Shown piece after piece: positions 50,840 through 60,919 of a stretch of DNA of 64,000 bases (positions are counted from its first letter, which is position 1; each line of letters starts with the position of its first letter). Source of the DNA: Paeniglutamicibacter sp. Y32M11 (GTDB lineage Bacteria > Actinomycetota > Actinomycetes > Actinomycetales > Micrococcaceae); contig NZ_CP079107.1 of the NCBI RefSeq assembly GCF_019285735.1, positions 1,550,001 through 1,614,000 of the forward strand, written 5' to 3'. The notes beneath the pieces are model-generated. The model ran no database searches. It was not told the origin of the DNA and saw nothing but the letters and a program-made list of their open reading frames with translations. A program made the position numbers and the translations under genes.

Positions 50840-51484
50840 ATGCCTCAGATCCTTCAACTTGTTCAACGACCGGCCTCGCCGGCGGAAGACACCGCACGCG
50901 TGGCGGTCCGCGACGTCTACGATCTCGACGAGATCGACCTCGAGAAATTTGCGGGCATCACGGTAGGTGGGGCGTGCGACCAGCGCTTCTTGGCCGCGAG
51001 GTCCGACAGGCTTTCGGCATGGGTGCGGGCAGGTGGACGAATGTTAATCAACGGCCATCCACTGCGGGGATTTGTCGAGAAGATGCCCGCGCACCGCAAT
51101 CTCGATTTTCATACCACCCGGGATCTGTGGCTCACCGCGATGGGGCAACACCCCATCTGGGAAGGTGTGGACCGATGCGATCTGCTCTTCAACACGGGCG
51201 TTCCCGGAACCCACACCTTTGCGGATTTGGAACATATCGGGGTGGCGGGCTTCTACGCTCATGCCTATCTGGTGGACCTCCCCGAGGATGCGACGGTTAT
51301 CACGGGGATCGGGCAGGGCTGCCTTCCGGTGGACGTCGCATATCCGCTCGGACTCGGTGAGGTCCTCATGCATCTGGGCAATGACATGAGTGCATTCACC
51401 CGCCCGGGCACCTCCGCCGCCGACTTTGGCGCGCGGACACTTGCCTACTTAGAGGGCGCCGTAGCGCTGCAGGAAGTGGCGTAA
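50840..51484 (+). CDS. GATase1/ThuA-like fold protein A
   Basis: 214 residues, cytosolic. Layout of the class I glutamine-amidotransferase/ThuA-like flavodoxin fold: a leading strand, FAGITVGGACDQRFL, then LSAWVRAGGRMLINGHP, and HPIWEGVDRCDLLF. A cysteine sits in GGACDQ, where GATases carry the nucleophile elbow, but the GxCxG motif is not intact. Paralogous to the next gene. ATG at 50840 has GGAG 6 bases upstream. Divergent from the ABC importer. Function unknown. Confidence 0.72.
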   Translation: MPQILQLVQRPASPAEDTARVAVRDVYDLDEIDLEKFAGITVGGACDQRFLAARSDRLSAWVRAGGRMLINGHPLRGFVEKMPAHRNLDFHTTRDLWLTAMGQHPIWEGVDRCDLLFNTGVPGTHTFADLEHIGVAGFYAHAYLVDLPEDATVITGIGQGCLPVDVAYPLGLGEVLMHLGNDMSAFTRPGTSAADFGARTLAYLEGAVALQEVA

Positions 51485-52212
51485 TGAACCGGGTTGCCTT
51501 CATTCATACCGGCAGTTTCTTTCACCTTGCTGACCTGTTAGATCCGGCCATCCGCGCCACGGACCTGCGGGATGTCTATGCCCCCGAGCTGCAGCCGGGT
51601 GATCTTGACGGGTTCGACGCGGTCTACGTCGGGGCCAGACTGCACCCGGGTGTGCTTGCGCGCATCGCACCGATCCTCGTGGACTTCTTAGAGACGCCCG
51701 GGGCACGGATGTATATCGACGGGGAAAACTCGGTTGGCGACTGGCTGCCGGGTACGACCGAGACGTTGCGTGGCACGAACTTCTGGGCCTGGAGGATCGG
51801 CGAGGACGTTGGGCGCCGCTCCGTGAACTTGGACCATCCATTCTGGGACGGTCTCGCCGAAGATGCGGTGCACTGGCACTACCACGGGGTGCTGACCCAC
51901 CCCGAAACGGCGGTTCCGCTGGTTCGGCTCGAGGCCCTTGCGGAGCATGAACAGACGTCAGACCCGACGGATCCGTGGTCCAACGCATACCGGGCCATCC
52001 CCGGACACACCAATACGCTGATGTACTTTGATGCCGGAACATTTCCCGCCGAGGTCGTGGTGAGCACCATGGATGCTTCATTCCACCACGGGTCGGGTTT
52101 TATGCCCGGCGCGACGCAGTTGATGTACAGGATGATCCACTGGCTGCGCGGTGCGCAGGATCAGCGGCGGGTATGTGACCATAAAGAACTCATCGCAACA
52201 ACGGGTTCTTAG
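51484..52212 (+). CDS. GATase1/ThuA-like fold protein B
   Basis: 242 residues, same fold order as protein A: RDVYAPELQPGDLDGFDAVY, VGARLHPGVLARIAPILVDF, GARMYIDGEN, HPFWDGLAEDAVHWHYHG. No cysteine at the elbow. The His-rich central part (HWHYHG and later FHHGSGF) could bind metal. ATG overlaps the previous stop (TAATG), so A and B are probably made in equal amounts, possibly as a heterodimer. Confidence 0.72.
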   Translation: MNRVAFIHTGSFFHLADLLDPAIRATDLRDVYAPELQPGDLDGFDAVYVGARLHPGVLARIAPILVDFLETPGARMYIDGENSVGDWLPGTTETLRGTNFWAWRIGEDVGRRSVNLDHPFWDGLAEDAVHWHYHGVLTHPETAVPLVRLEALAEHEQTSDPTDPWSNAYRAIPGHTNTLMYFDAGTFPAEVVVSTMDASFHHGSGFMPGATQLMYRMIHWLRGAQDQRRVCDHKELIATTGS

Positions 52213-52318
52213 GCAGCGCTGCCCTAGGGTCGAGTCACCCTCCCCACCGCGTATAAAGATGGTGATGGTGGTTGAGATAGGCGGATCGGCGTAGAAAGGA
52301 GCCGCGAACCCTTAGCCG

Positions 52319-52984
52319 TTATGCCTCATTACGGCGGCCGCTAGGAGACGCGCGAGCAAACAAAATTTTCACGCCATCTCCCGTGAGTTGCTCGCAATAG
52401 GCCCCACGACCAGCCAGGGCCATCACCAGCGCAATCGTGGGGCCGCTGACCAATGGACCTTCACCCACGGCAAATGACCCGTCGGTGGCCTCGAGCCGCA
52501 ACCCGGCACCGGCGCTCTTGCTCGGAACCGTGAAGTCGCCCTTGACCAGAAAATGGGCGACAGCCGTAGCGGCATCGACGTTGCTCCGGTGTTTGATCCC
52601 CAGCGGATGGCGGATATCTTGAGCATGGATGAGTACTTCACCTACCCAGGCTTCGATCGGGCCAAACGTCGAGGTGGTGCTGGTTTGGATCGTACGAAAC
52701 CGTGTCAAGGTATCGGCCGGTGTTGCACCACGGTGTTCGGCCAGCCGTCGATCGTTGTGCAGGTCGAAATCGAACTTGGCACCCACGACGCTGACGACCC
52801 ACCGCGCCGGACCAATGCTTGCCGCTGCGGTCAGGTGCGCCACGACGTCTTCCACACTCCAGCGTCCGCAGAGCGAACCCATTGCCCACTGTTCAACCTC
52901 GAGGTCGGCAAGATCCCGGGCTAGAGCTGAGCGCTCGGCGTGAGCCCAGGACCAGAGCTGGTTCCGTGAGATCTTCTGGGACAT
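52319..52984 (-). CDS. Maleylpyruvate-isomerase/DinB-like (mycothiol-dependent) family protein
   Basis: 221 residues of the TIGR03083-like family: DinB-type helical bundle (about 10-150; RWSVEDVVAHLTAAA holds a metal-ligand His, AEVLIHAQDIRHPLG-like EVLIHAQDIRHPLG another) and a C-terminal SCP2-like part (LRLEATDGSFAVGEG). Relatives are mycothiol-dependent isomerases or of unknown role. ATG at 52984 with GGAG upstream. The third metal-ligand position was not confirmed by eye. Confidence 0.8.
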   Translation of the reverse strand: MSQKISRNQLWSWAHAERSALARDLADLEVEQWAMGSLCGRWSVEDVVAHLTAAASIGPARWVVSVVGAKFDFDLHNDRRLAEHRGATPADTLTRFRTIQTSTTSTFGPIEAWVGEVLIHAQDIRHPLGIKHRSNVDAATAVAHFLVKGDFTVPSKSAGAGLRLEATDGSFAVGEGPLVSGPTIALVMALAGRGAYCEQLTGDGVKILFARASPSGRRNEA

Positions 52985-53010
52985 GGTTTCTCCGAACAGG
53001 GGCAACAGGT

Positions 53011-53325
53011 ATGGTCAAGGAGTCTAGCAAGCCGCTGGGTCTGCCCACCGGCGGCTTCGCGGAGGCAGGTTTCGATACGTCCGTCCTCGCACTGGGAGTT
53101 CCCGAATACCCCGAGGTGCTCAAGGCTAGGGCCGGGCGTGTGGCCATGGTGCGCGAATTTCTGGCCGGCCTCGAACCCGACAAGTTGGGGGAAGCGACGC
53201 GGAACCCGTGGAACCCGGACCGCAGTGAGAGCACGCTGTCCTGCCTGCACGTGATCCTGTCCGAGGAGTGGGAACATCTCCGTTTTGCCGTGCGCGACCT
53301 TGACGCCCTCGAAAAACGCGTTTGA
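53011..53325 (+). pseudogene. 5'-truncated DinB-family gene remnant
   Basis: The 104 codons match only the C-terminal half of DinB-type proteins (KPLGLPTGGFAEAGFD, EVLKARAGRVAMVREF, STLSCLHVILSEEWEHLRFA). The N-terminal helices with the first metal His are missing; upstream the frame is antisense to the neighbouring gene and not homologous. It begins 26 bp from that gene's start. It could still make a short protein from ATG 53011, but no ribosome site precedes it. Confidence 0.65.
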
Positions 53326-53334
53326 CGCGTGATA

Positions 53335-53386
53335 CAAAAAACGGGCGGGGCCCCTGACCGATAACTCGGTAAAAGGCCCCGCCCGT
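53335..53386 (-). terminator. argG terminator
   Basis: 12-bp perfect stem (53341-53352 with 53375-53386) followed on the minus strand by TTTTTT (53340-53335); 35 bp after the argG stop. Confidence 0.85.
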
Positions 53387-53421
53387 CCCGGTAACCCAAT
53401 GGGGCCACCGGCATGATGCTT

Positions 53422-54933
<1,512 letters not shown>

Positions 54934-55031
54934 TCATACTTGGTTTTTTCGGACACGTGGTTGCTGATCCGTGTAAGCGAAGCCTCCGCGGGTAGTAGCG
55001 GATGCATAATTATTTGAAGGGATGAATCCTT

Positions 55032-56015
55032 ATGAGCACTGTGGAGTATCGCCGTTTGGGCAATTCGGGGCTCGTGGTTTCGGCCGTCGGGCTTGGCTGC
55101 AACAACCTGGGCCGTGCCGGCACCGCAACCGAGGACCAAGCCGGAACCGACGCCGTCATCAACGCCGCACTTGAGTCGGGAATCACATTCTTCGACGTGG
55201 CCGACACCTACGGCAAGACACCCGGGCTCTCGGAAACCATGCTCGGCAAGGCGCTGGGAAACCGCCGCGATGAGGTAGTGATCGGCACCAAGTTCGGGAT
55301 GGATATGGGCGGGGTCAACGGCAACGACTTCGGTGCCCGCGGCTCGCGCCGCTACATCGTCCGCGCCGTGGAGGCCTCGCTGCGCCGGCTGGGCACCGAA
55401 TACATCGATCTGTACCAATTCCACACACCGGATCCGCTGACCCCGATCTCCGAGACCCTCGCGGCACTTGATGATCTGGTCAGCGCCGGCAAGGTTCGCT
55501 ACCTGGGGCACTCCAACCGCGCCGGATGGCAGATCGCCGAGGCCGAATTTACCGCCCGCATCTCCGGAGGCGCGCGCTTTGTCTCCACACAGAACCACTA
55601 CAACCTGCTGGACCGCCGTGCCGAGCTCGAGGTAGCGCCGGCCGCCGAAGCCTTTGAGCTGGGCTTGCTACCCTACTTCCCCCTGGCCAATGGCCTGCTG
55701 ACCGGCAAATACTCTTCTGGGCAGGCGCCGGAAGGATCCCGACTGACCCACGCCCGGACCCACCTGATGAACACCGCGGACTTCGAGCAACTGCGCACCT
55801 TCTCCGACTTCGCCCGTGAACGCGGCTTCACCGAACTGGAGGTCGCCTTCTCCTGGCTCGCCGCCCAACCGGCCGTAGCCAGCGTCATCGCCGGGGCCAC
55901 CAAGCCGGAACAAATCCGCCAGAACGCCGCCGCGGCCAGCTGGAAGCCCTCCGTCGAGGACCTGAGCGAACTGGACTCGATCTTCCCGCGCGTCCCGAAG
56001 ATCGCTCTTTTCTAG
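55032..56015 (+). CDS. Aldo/keto reductase
   Basis: 327-residue NADP-dependent TIM-barrel oxidoreductase. Catalytic Asp and Tyr in FFDVADTYG, Lys in VIGTKFG and His in LYQFHTPD are all present. Substrate unknown. ATG with GAAGGGATG upstream. The nucleoside hydrolase starts 3 bp after its stop, so it heads the likely five-gene unit with the ECF importer. Confidence 0.92.
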   Translation: MSTVEYRRLGNSGLVVSAVGLGCNNLGRAGTATEDQAGTDAVINAALESGITFFDVADTYGKTPGLSETMLGKALGNRRDEVVIGTKFGMDMGGVNGNDFGARGSRRYIVRAVEASLRRLGTEYIDLYQFHTPDPLTPISETLAALDDLVSAGKVRYLGHSNRAGWQIAEAEFTARISGGARFVSTQNHYNLLDRRAELEVAPAAEAFELGLLPYFPLANGLLTGKYSSGQAPEGSRLTHARTHLMNTADFEQLRTFSDFARERGFTELEVAFSWLAAQPAVASVIAGATKPEQIRQNAAAASWKPSVEDLSELDSIFPRVPKIALF

Positions 56016-56018
56016 CCC

Positions 56019-57086
56019 ATGCATCTGCCACGCACCAGAATTTTGCTGGATAACGACACCGGAATCGACGACGCGCTGGCCCTGGCCTATCTCAGCGCCT
56101 GCGAGCACGTGGAGATAGTCGCCGTCACCTCCACCGCGGGCAATGTAGATGCGGATCAAGTCGCGGCGAACAACCGGGCGCTGTTGGAGCTGTGCGGGCA
56201 ACCCCAGGTGCCGGTGCTCATCGGTGCGCGCGCTCCACTGCGCATCAAGCTGGTCACCACCGAGGAAACTCATGGACCCCAGGGAGTTGGCTACGCCATG
56301 CTGCCGAACCCCACGCCGGCGCAAGAGTCGGAATCCGGGCAGGACGCCGTCGATTTCTGGATTCGGGAGGCCCGCGCCAACCCGGGGGAGTTGACGGCGC
56401 TGCTCAGCGCCCCGCTGACCAACTTCGCCCTAGCTCTGCGCCGCGAACCGCAACTACCGTGGCTCTTGGGCAGGGTGGTGATCATGGGTGGAGCCTTTTA
56501 TCATCAGGGCAACACCACACCCACGGCGGAGTGGAACACGCACGTGGATCCGCACGCCGCAGCCGAGGTGTATGCCGCCTACAGTGCCGCGGCAGCGGCG
56601 GGGCTGGATGCCAACAAGCTGCCGATCGTTTGTTCACTGGATACCACCGAACGCTTCGAAATGGATCCTTCGCTACTCACCGATCTGGCCGCGGCAGCAG
56701 GCTGCACCGAACCGGAGATCGTCGATGCGAAAGACCCGGAGGGCACCCGCAGCACGGCCTCGAACCCACTGGTGCGCTACCTCTCCGACGCGCTGCGTTT
56801 CTACTTCGAATTTCATCGCGCCTACGATCAGGGCTATATCGCCCACGTGCATGACTATTTTGCCGCGGGAATTGCCGCAGGCACCCTGGAGTACCGTAGC
56901 CGCCCGGCCACCATCGATGTTGAAACCGAGTCTCCGCTGTTGTTCGGCACCACCGTCGCAGACTTCCGCTCTCTGTGGGGCAAGGCCGCAAACGCTTCGG
57001 TTGTTTCCTGGAATGATCCGCAGGCAGGGTTCCTCGAGCTGGTTCAGCGCATCGGGGCGCTCGCTGCACGGCTAGAAACCAACTAG
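56019..57086 (+). CDS. Nucleoside hydrolase (IUNH family)
   Basis: 355 residues; cleaves the N-glycosidic bond of ribonucleosides to base and ribose. The calcium-binding signature is LDNDTGIDDALALAYL, close to the canonical DxDxGxDDAxAL, and the central MGGAFYHQGNTTPTAEWN and C-terminal HVHDYFAAGI segments fit. Base specificity cannot be read. It lies between an aldo/keto reductase and an ECF importer on the same strand. Confidence 0.92.
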   Translation: MHLPRTRILLDNDTGIDDALALAYLSACEHVEIVAVTSTAGNVDADQVAANNRALLELCGQPQVPVLIGARAPLRIKLVTTEETHGPQGVGYAMLPNPTPAQESESGQDAVDFWIREARANPGELTALLSAPLTNFALALRREPQLPWLLGRVVIMGGAFYHQGNTTPTAEWNTHVDPHAAAEVYAAYSAAAAAGLDANKLPIVCSLDTTERFEMDPSLLTDLAAAAGCTEPEIVDAKDPEGTRSTASNPLVRYLSDALRFYFEFHRAYDQGYIAHVHDYFAAGIAAGTLEYRSRPATIDVETESPLLFGTTVADFRSLWGKAANASVVSWNDPQAGFLELVQRIGALAARLETN

Positions 57087-57178
57087 GGGCACCGTCGGCT
57101 AGAATCGATGACCGGACCGAGGTGACATTAGGTCCTGTTCGTATCTTCTGGCTCCACCGGCATCCCCGGCGGTGCCCC
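57086..57178. repeat. Long-range inverted repeat in the ECF leader
   Basis: GGGGCACCG (57086-57094) pairs with CGGTGCCCC (57170-57178). The left arm begins at the last base of the nucleoside hydrolase stop. If transcribed from upstream the helix could close a 75-base leader loop. A TAGAAT box (57100-57105) inside it could be a local -10. Confidence 0.4.
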
Positions 57179-57202
57179 GCTCGCCTGCGAGGAATTTCTC
57201 TC

Positions 57203-58009
57203 ATGTCACCGAATCTGACCCTGCCCGACATCGCACCCGGCCATCTGCTGCGCCGCCGACTCATGGCCGCCGCGGCCGTGGTCTTGTTGGCCGGCACCTA
57301 CATCACCCTGGTGCTCACACAGCCAACCGGCCTCACCGATGGGCTGGGAGCAAGCGTCGCGCTGGCCACGTTCGCCGCCTACCTGATCTCCGCTCTTCTG
57401 CTGCTGGCAGCGGTGTTGCCGGAGCTCCCCGTCTCCACCCTCACCCTGATCCCGGTCGCGTTGGCACTGAACATTGTGCTGGGCCAATTTGTCGGATCGG
57501 TGATGATCCCGCTCTACCTGGACTCACTGGGCACCGTGTTGGTGGGTTTCCTGGCCGGACGCCGAGCGGGAGCCGCCACCGGTGTGCTCGGAACGCTCAT
57601 CTGGTCGCTGTTTAATCCCACGGTGCTGCCCTTTGCTGCCGGAGCCGCGCTGATCGGATTCCTAGCCGGTTCCGCCGCCCGCTTCGGCGCGCTGCGCCGT
57701 CCCTACCTGGCACCCGTGGCGGGTCTCGTCACGGGAGTCTTGGTCGGCGTGCTCTCCGCACCGGTGGCCGCCTTCGTTTTTGGTGGCACCTCGGGTGTGG
57801 GTACCGGTGCGGTGGTCGCGGCCTTTAGATCGATGGGTGACTCGCTGCTGGGGGCCGTGACCAAGCAGGCGCTGATTTCCGATCCGGGAGACAAAGCGAT
57901 CGTCTTCTTACTGGCCGCCCTGCTGGTCTACGCCCTGCCCGGTCGTCTGAGTGCCAGTTTCGCTTTTGTGCGTCGTTACAACGTGCTCGGCCGCCGCACC
58001 TCGCGCTAG
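57203..58009 (+). CDS. ECF transporter S component (substrate-binding membrane protein)
   Basis: 268 residues with about six hydrophobic segments (about 18-40, 44-68, 74-96, 108-136, 142-180, 215-235). LDSLGTVLVGFLAGRRAGAA is typical of S components annotated generically in Micrococcaceae. No known vitamin signature was recognised; the neighbouring nucleoside hydrolase suggests a nucleoside-like ligand. ATG with GAGGAAT upstream, then EcfT 10 bp after its stop. Confidence 0.8.
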   Translation: MSPNLTLPDIAPGHLLRRRLMAAAAVVLLAGTYITLVLTQPTGLTDGLGASVALATFAAYLISALLLLAAVLPELPVSTLTLIPVALALNIVLGQFVGSVMIPLYLDSLGTVLVGFLAGRRAGAATGVLGTLIWSLFNPTVLPFAAGAALIGFLAGSAARFGALRRPYLAPVAGLVTGVLVGVLSAPVAAFVFGGTSGVGTGAVVAAFRSMGDSLLGAVTKQALISDPGDKAIVFLLAALLVYALPGRLSASFAFVRRYNVLGRRTSR

Positions 58010-58019
58010 CGTTCCTCCG

Positions 58020-58778
58020 ATGTCCCGAACCATAGCAGTCCACCCTTTTACCGTGCTTGCCCTTGTCGCAGCCGTCGTGGCGACCACCACGGCGGCTTCC
58101 CGATGGTGGCTGAGCAGCGCGGTGCTACTGCTGTGCCTGGGCATCGCGGTATGGGCTGGGCGCGCCCGGCGCCTGGTGGGACTCGGGGCCGCCATCTTGG
58201 CTCCGGCGTGGGGATCCCAATTATTAATCCACGGGCTCACCGATGCTACGGGTGCCCACGTACTGCTGGCGGCCGGTCCCATCCGCATCACCGGGCAGGG
58301 GTTGGTCACCGCCGCGGAGCTGGGGCTGCGCACCGCCGTTCTGGTGATCGCCGGGCTACTGTGCACGGTACTGATCCAACGGCACGATCTGGTGGCCGCG
58401 GTGGATCTCTCCGGAGCACCACCACAGCTGGGGTATCTGCTGGCCGCCACCTTGTTTTTACTGCCGCGACTGGAGCAGCGTCAGCGAGTCATCGGTGAGG
58501 CTCAGGCCCTGCGTGGGGCACGGGTGGGACGCGGGCCTCGCGGCTGGTTCAAGCGCCTGGCCCTGCGTTCGGTGCCACTGGTGCTCAGTGCCCTGCAGGA
58601 TGCCACCGACCGCTCCGCACATCTAGCCGCACGCGGTTTTCCAGCAACCGGTCAGCACACCCGGCTGCGCACCGTTCCGGATTCGGCCAACCAGCGACGT
58701 CTGCGCATTGCGTGCCTATGTGCCGTGGTGCTGGGCCCACTGGCGGTGCTGGCACCGAGCTGGGGATGGTTTTCATGA
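58020..58778 (+). CDS. ECF transporter transmembrane subunit EcfT
   Basis: 252 residues, four or five hydrophobic segments, and two Arg-containing coupling helices: EAQALRGARVGRG and DRSAHLAARGF, the A-R-G motifs that contact the ATPases. ATG at 58020 is chosen because homology begins there; there is no clear ribosome site, so coupling to the S-component gene is likely. It overlaps the ATPase gene by ATGA. Confidence 0.88.
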   Translation: MSRTIAVHPFTVLALVAAVVATTTAASRWWLSSAVLLLCLGIAVWAGRARRLVGLGAAILAPAWGSQLLIHGLTDATGAHVLLAAGPIRITGQGLVTAAELGLRTAVLVIAGLLCTVLIQRHDLVAAVDLSGAPPQLGYLLAATLFLLPRLEQRQRVIGEAQALRGARVGRGPRGWFKRLALRSVPLVLSALQDATDRSAHLAARGFPATGQHTRLRTVPDSANQRRLRIACLCAVVLGPLAVLAPSWGWFS

Positions 58779-60214
58779 GCGCCAATAAGCCCACCGTACT
58801 CACCCTGCAGCTCGAGCAATTCCGCTACTCGGGATCCACCAGCAATACCCTGAACGCCATGAGCCTCGCGCTGAGCGAAGGATCACTCACGGTAATTGTG
58901 GGGGACTCCGGGTCCGGCAAGTCCACCCTCGGGGCTATCCTGGCCGGGATGTTGCCGCGCCATGAGGGCGACCAGCTTGAGGCGACGCTGCGGCTGGCCG
59001 GACAACAAATTAGTCATGGTGGCGACAGTGCTGTGCGCATTGATCCGGTGGGCTGGGCCCGAGCCGTCGGGATGCTGCCGCAAGACGCGCGCCACTACCT
59101 CTCCGGGGTACGCGAAACCGTGGCAGAGGAACTGGCCCTGGGGATGGAAAATGCCGGGGTACCGCGTCAGCAGATGCACGAGCGGATCACCGAGCTGGCC
59201 GATCGACTGGAGTTGGGCTACCTGCTGGCGCGTGATCCGGGCACACTTTCCGGCGGTCAGGAACGTCTGGTGGCATTGGCAGCGCTGGCGCTCGATGCCC
59301 CACCGGTGTTAGTTCTTGACGAGCCACTGGCCGGACTTGATACCCAGGCAGCTCAGATGGTGATGGAATTGCTGGGGCGCCTACGTGCCGCCGGAACCGC
59401 ACTGGTGCTGTTGGCTCGTGCCCTTGATTCCCTGGCGGCGGATGCACAGCAGATACTTTTCCTGCGTGGGGGCGCTCTGCATAACTCCACCGCGTCAGCC
59501 CCAGCGAGTCTGAAACCTGTCGCACCGGCACAGCGTCCCATAACGCGAAAATCTCCGGAGCTACTTCTGGATTGTGCCGATGTGGCGCTGGCCTACCCGG
59601 GCTGCCCCGACGTCGTGGTCAGTGGGCTTGAACTGCAGCTTCGGGCAGGGGAGTGTGTGGCGCTGACCGGCCCGAACGGATCCGGGAAGACCACGGTACT
59701 CAAGGCGGCCGCCGGCCTGCTGGCACCGAGTTCGGGACGGATCGGTGGGGCTGCGGTGCGTTCAAAGGGCGTGGGACTGCTCCTGCAAAATCCGTCCGAC
59801 CAGCTCTTTGAGCGCACGGTGGGTCGTGAGGTCGGTTTTGGTTTGCGTCGGCGTGGGGCAGAAATTTCCCGGATCCCGAGTGTGCTGGCGACCCTGGGGC
59901 TGAGCGAATACCTCGACACTCACCCCTATGAGCTGTCGGCCTCGGTGCGCCGATTGGTGGCCTTGGCCACGGTATTGGTGCACGAACCGGCGGTACTACT
60001 GCTGGATGAACCGAGTGAAGCCCTTGACGCTCACGGGTTGGCTCGATTGCTCACCGTCATCACCGCGGTGGTGGATCGAGGCGGGGCGGTGCTTCTGACC
60101 ACTCACGACGAGGCCTTTCTGGCGGCGTGTGCCCACCGCGTGCACCGGATGAGACCGGCACTCAGAGCCTCACGGGCTACCATCGCGCACGCGGGTCACC
60201 GGGGCCACCGGTAG
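58775..60214 (+). CDS. ECF transporter ATPase, two domains fused (EcfA-EcfA')
   Basis: 479 residues. Domain 1 (1-235): Walker A GDSGSGKST (43-51), LSGGQERLVALAAL, LVLDEPLAGLD. Domain 2 (about 265-475): GPNGSGKTTVL (about 297), then LSASVRRLVALATV in place of LSGGQ, and LLLDEPSEALD. The lost signature in domain 2 predicts one functional and one degenerate ATP site. ATGA overlap with ecfT. Dedicated (group I-type) layout since S, T and AA are adjacent. Confidence 0.9.
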   Translation: MSANKPTVLTLQLEQFRYSGSTSNTLNAMSLALSEGSLTVIVGDSGSGKSTLGAILAGMLPRHEGDQLEATLRLAGQQISHGGDSAVRIDPVGWARAVGMLPQDARHYLSGVRETVAEELALGMENAGVPRQQMHERITELADRLELGYLLARDPGTLSGGQERLVALAALALDAPPVLVLDEPLAGLDTQAAQMVMELLGRLRAAGTALVLLARALDSLAADAQQILFLRGGALHNSTASAPASLKPVAPAQRPITRKSPELLLDCADVALAYPGCPDVVVSGLELQLRAGECVALTGPNGSGKTTVLKAAAGLLAPSSGRIGGAAVRSKGVGLLLQNPSDQLFERTVGREVGFGLRRRGAEISRIPSVLATLGLSEYLDTHPYELSASVRRLVALATVLVHEPAVLLLDEPSEALDAHGLARLLTVITAVVDRGGAVLLTTHDEAFLAACAHRVHRMRPALRASRATIAHAGHRGHR

Positions 60215-60217
60215 AGT
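60212..60217 (+). promoter_or_regulatory. Candidate -10 (TAGAGT) of gene at 60261
   Basis: TAGAGT overlaps the stop codon of the ECF ATPase gene and lies 44 bp before the next start, giving an ordinary short leader. Confidence 0.35.
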
Positions 60218-60260
60218 GTGATCATTTGGGGGCAGGGTCACCACCACGACGGAGAGTACT

Positions 60261-60917
60261 GTGCACACGGATTTTGAACGCTGGGAAGTACTCGTCAAGG
60301 ACCAACAACGCATCGGCGTGCGATACCAACTGCTGAGTGCCCATGTGCTCTTGACCCGGCTGCTCATCGATGCAGATCCCGAGCCATACCGCGCTGAGTC
60401 GCGCATCCGCATGGATCCGGACACCGATAACTGGGAGGTCAACGCGTTCCGGAATCAGTTGATGGAGCATACCAGCATCTCGCACCGCGAGTCGGGCCGC
60501 TTCCCCACCAAATCAATGCCGAGTTTCGGCGAGATCCTGATGCTGAAGCTGGCCCTGGAAACACCCGATGAGCCCCTGACGTATTGGCACCTGGATGAGC
60601 TGTTGATGAACACGTCCGTTGCGGATTCCACGGCGCATGCCGAACCCAATGCCATGGTGCGCAGGGTGGGTGAAGTCCAGGACCTGAGTATTCCGCAGAG
60701 TGCTGCCCTGCGTGCCCAACGTTTTGAGGCCTGGGTGGATGGAGAACTGAAGGTAACCCACTGGGTGGACGCGGCAAACGATGTGGTGTGTGCCAGCTGG
60801 GGTGAGGACGTCACCGCGTACCGGGTACCTGGCACGCCCACCGAGGCCGGCTGGTTATCACTGGCCGGACTCGATGAGAGCACCGTTGAATTTATGGCCC
60901 GCGGGTTTGACGCCTGA
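60261..60917 (+). CDS. Conserved protein of unknown function
   Basis: 218 residues, soluble, acidic, many Met and His. VTHWVDAANDVVCASWGEDV and SIPQSAALRAQRFEAWVDGE are its most distinctive segments; no family is recognised. GTG start with CGGAGAG 6-7 bases upstream. Its stop lies 2 bp from the stop of the convergent Rieske gene. Confidence 0.65.
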   Translation: MHTDFERWEVLVKDQQRIGVRYQLLSAHVLLTRLLIDADPEPYRAESRIRMDPDTDNWEVNAFRNQLMEHTSISHRESGRFPTKSMPSFGEILMLKLALETPDEPLTYWHLDELLMNTSVADSTAHAEPNAMVRRVGEVQDLSIPQSAALRAQRFEAWVDGELKVTHWVDAANDVVCASWGEDVTAYRVPGTPTEAGWLSLAGLDESTVEFMARGFDA

Positions 60918-60919
60918 AC

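Noticed and set aside
52819-53010. N-terminal extension of the DinB remnant
   Set aside because: This part is antisense to the maleylpyruvate-isomerase-like gene and shows no DinB features.
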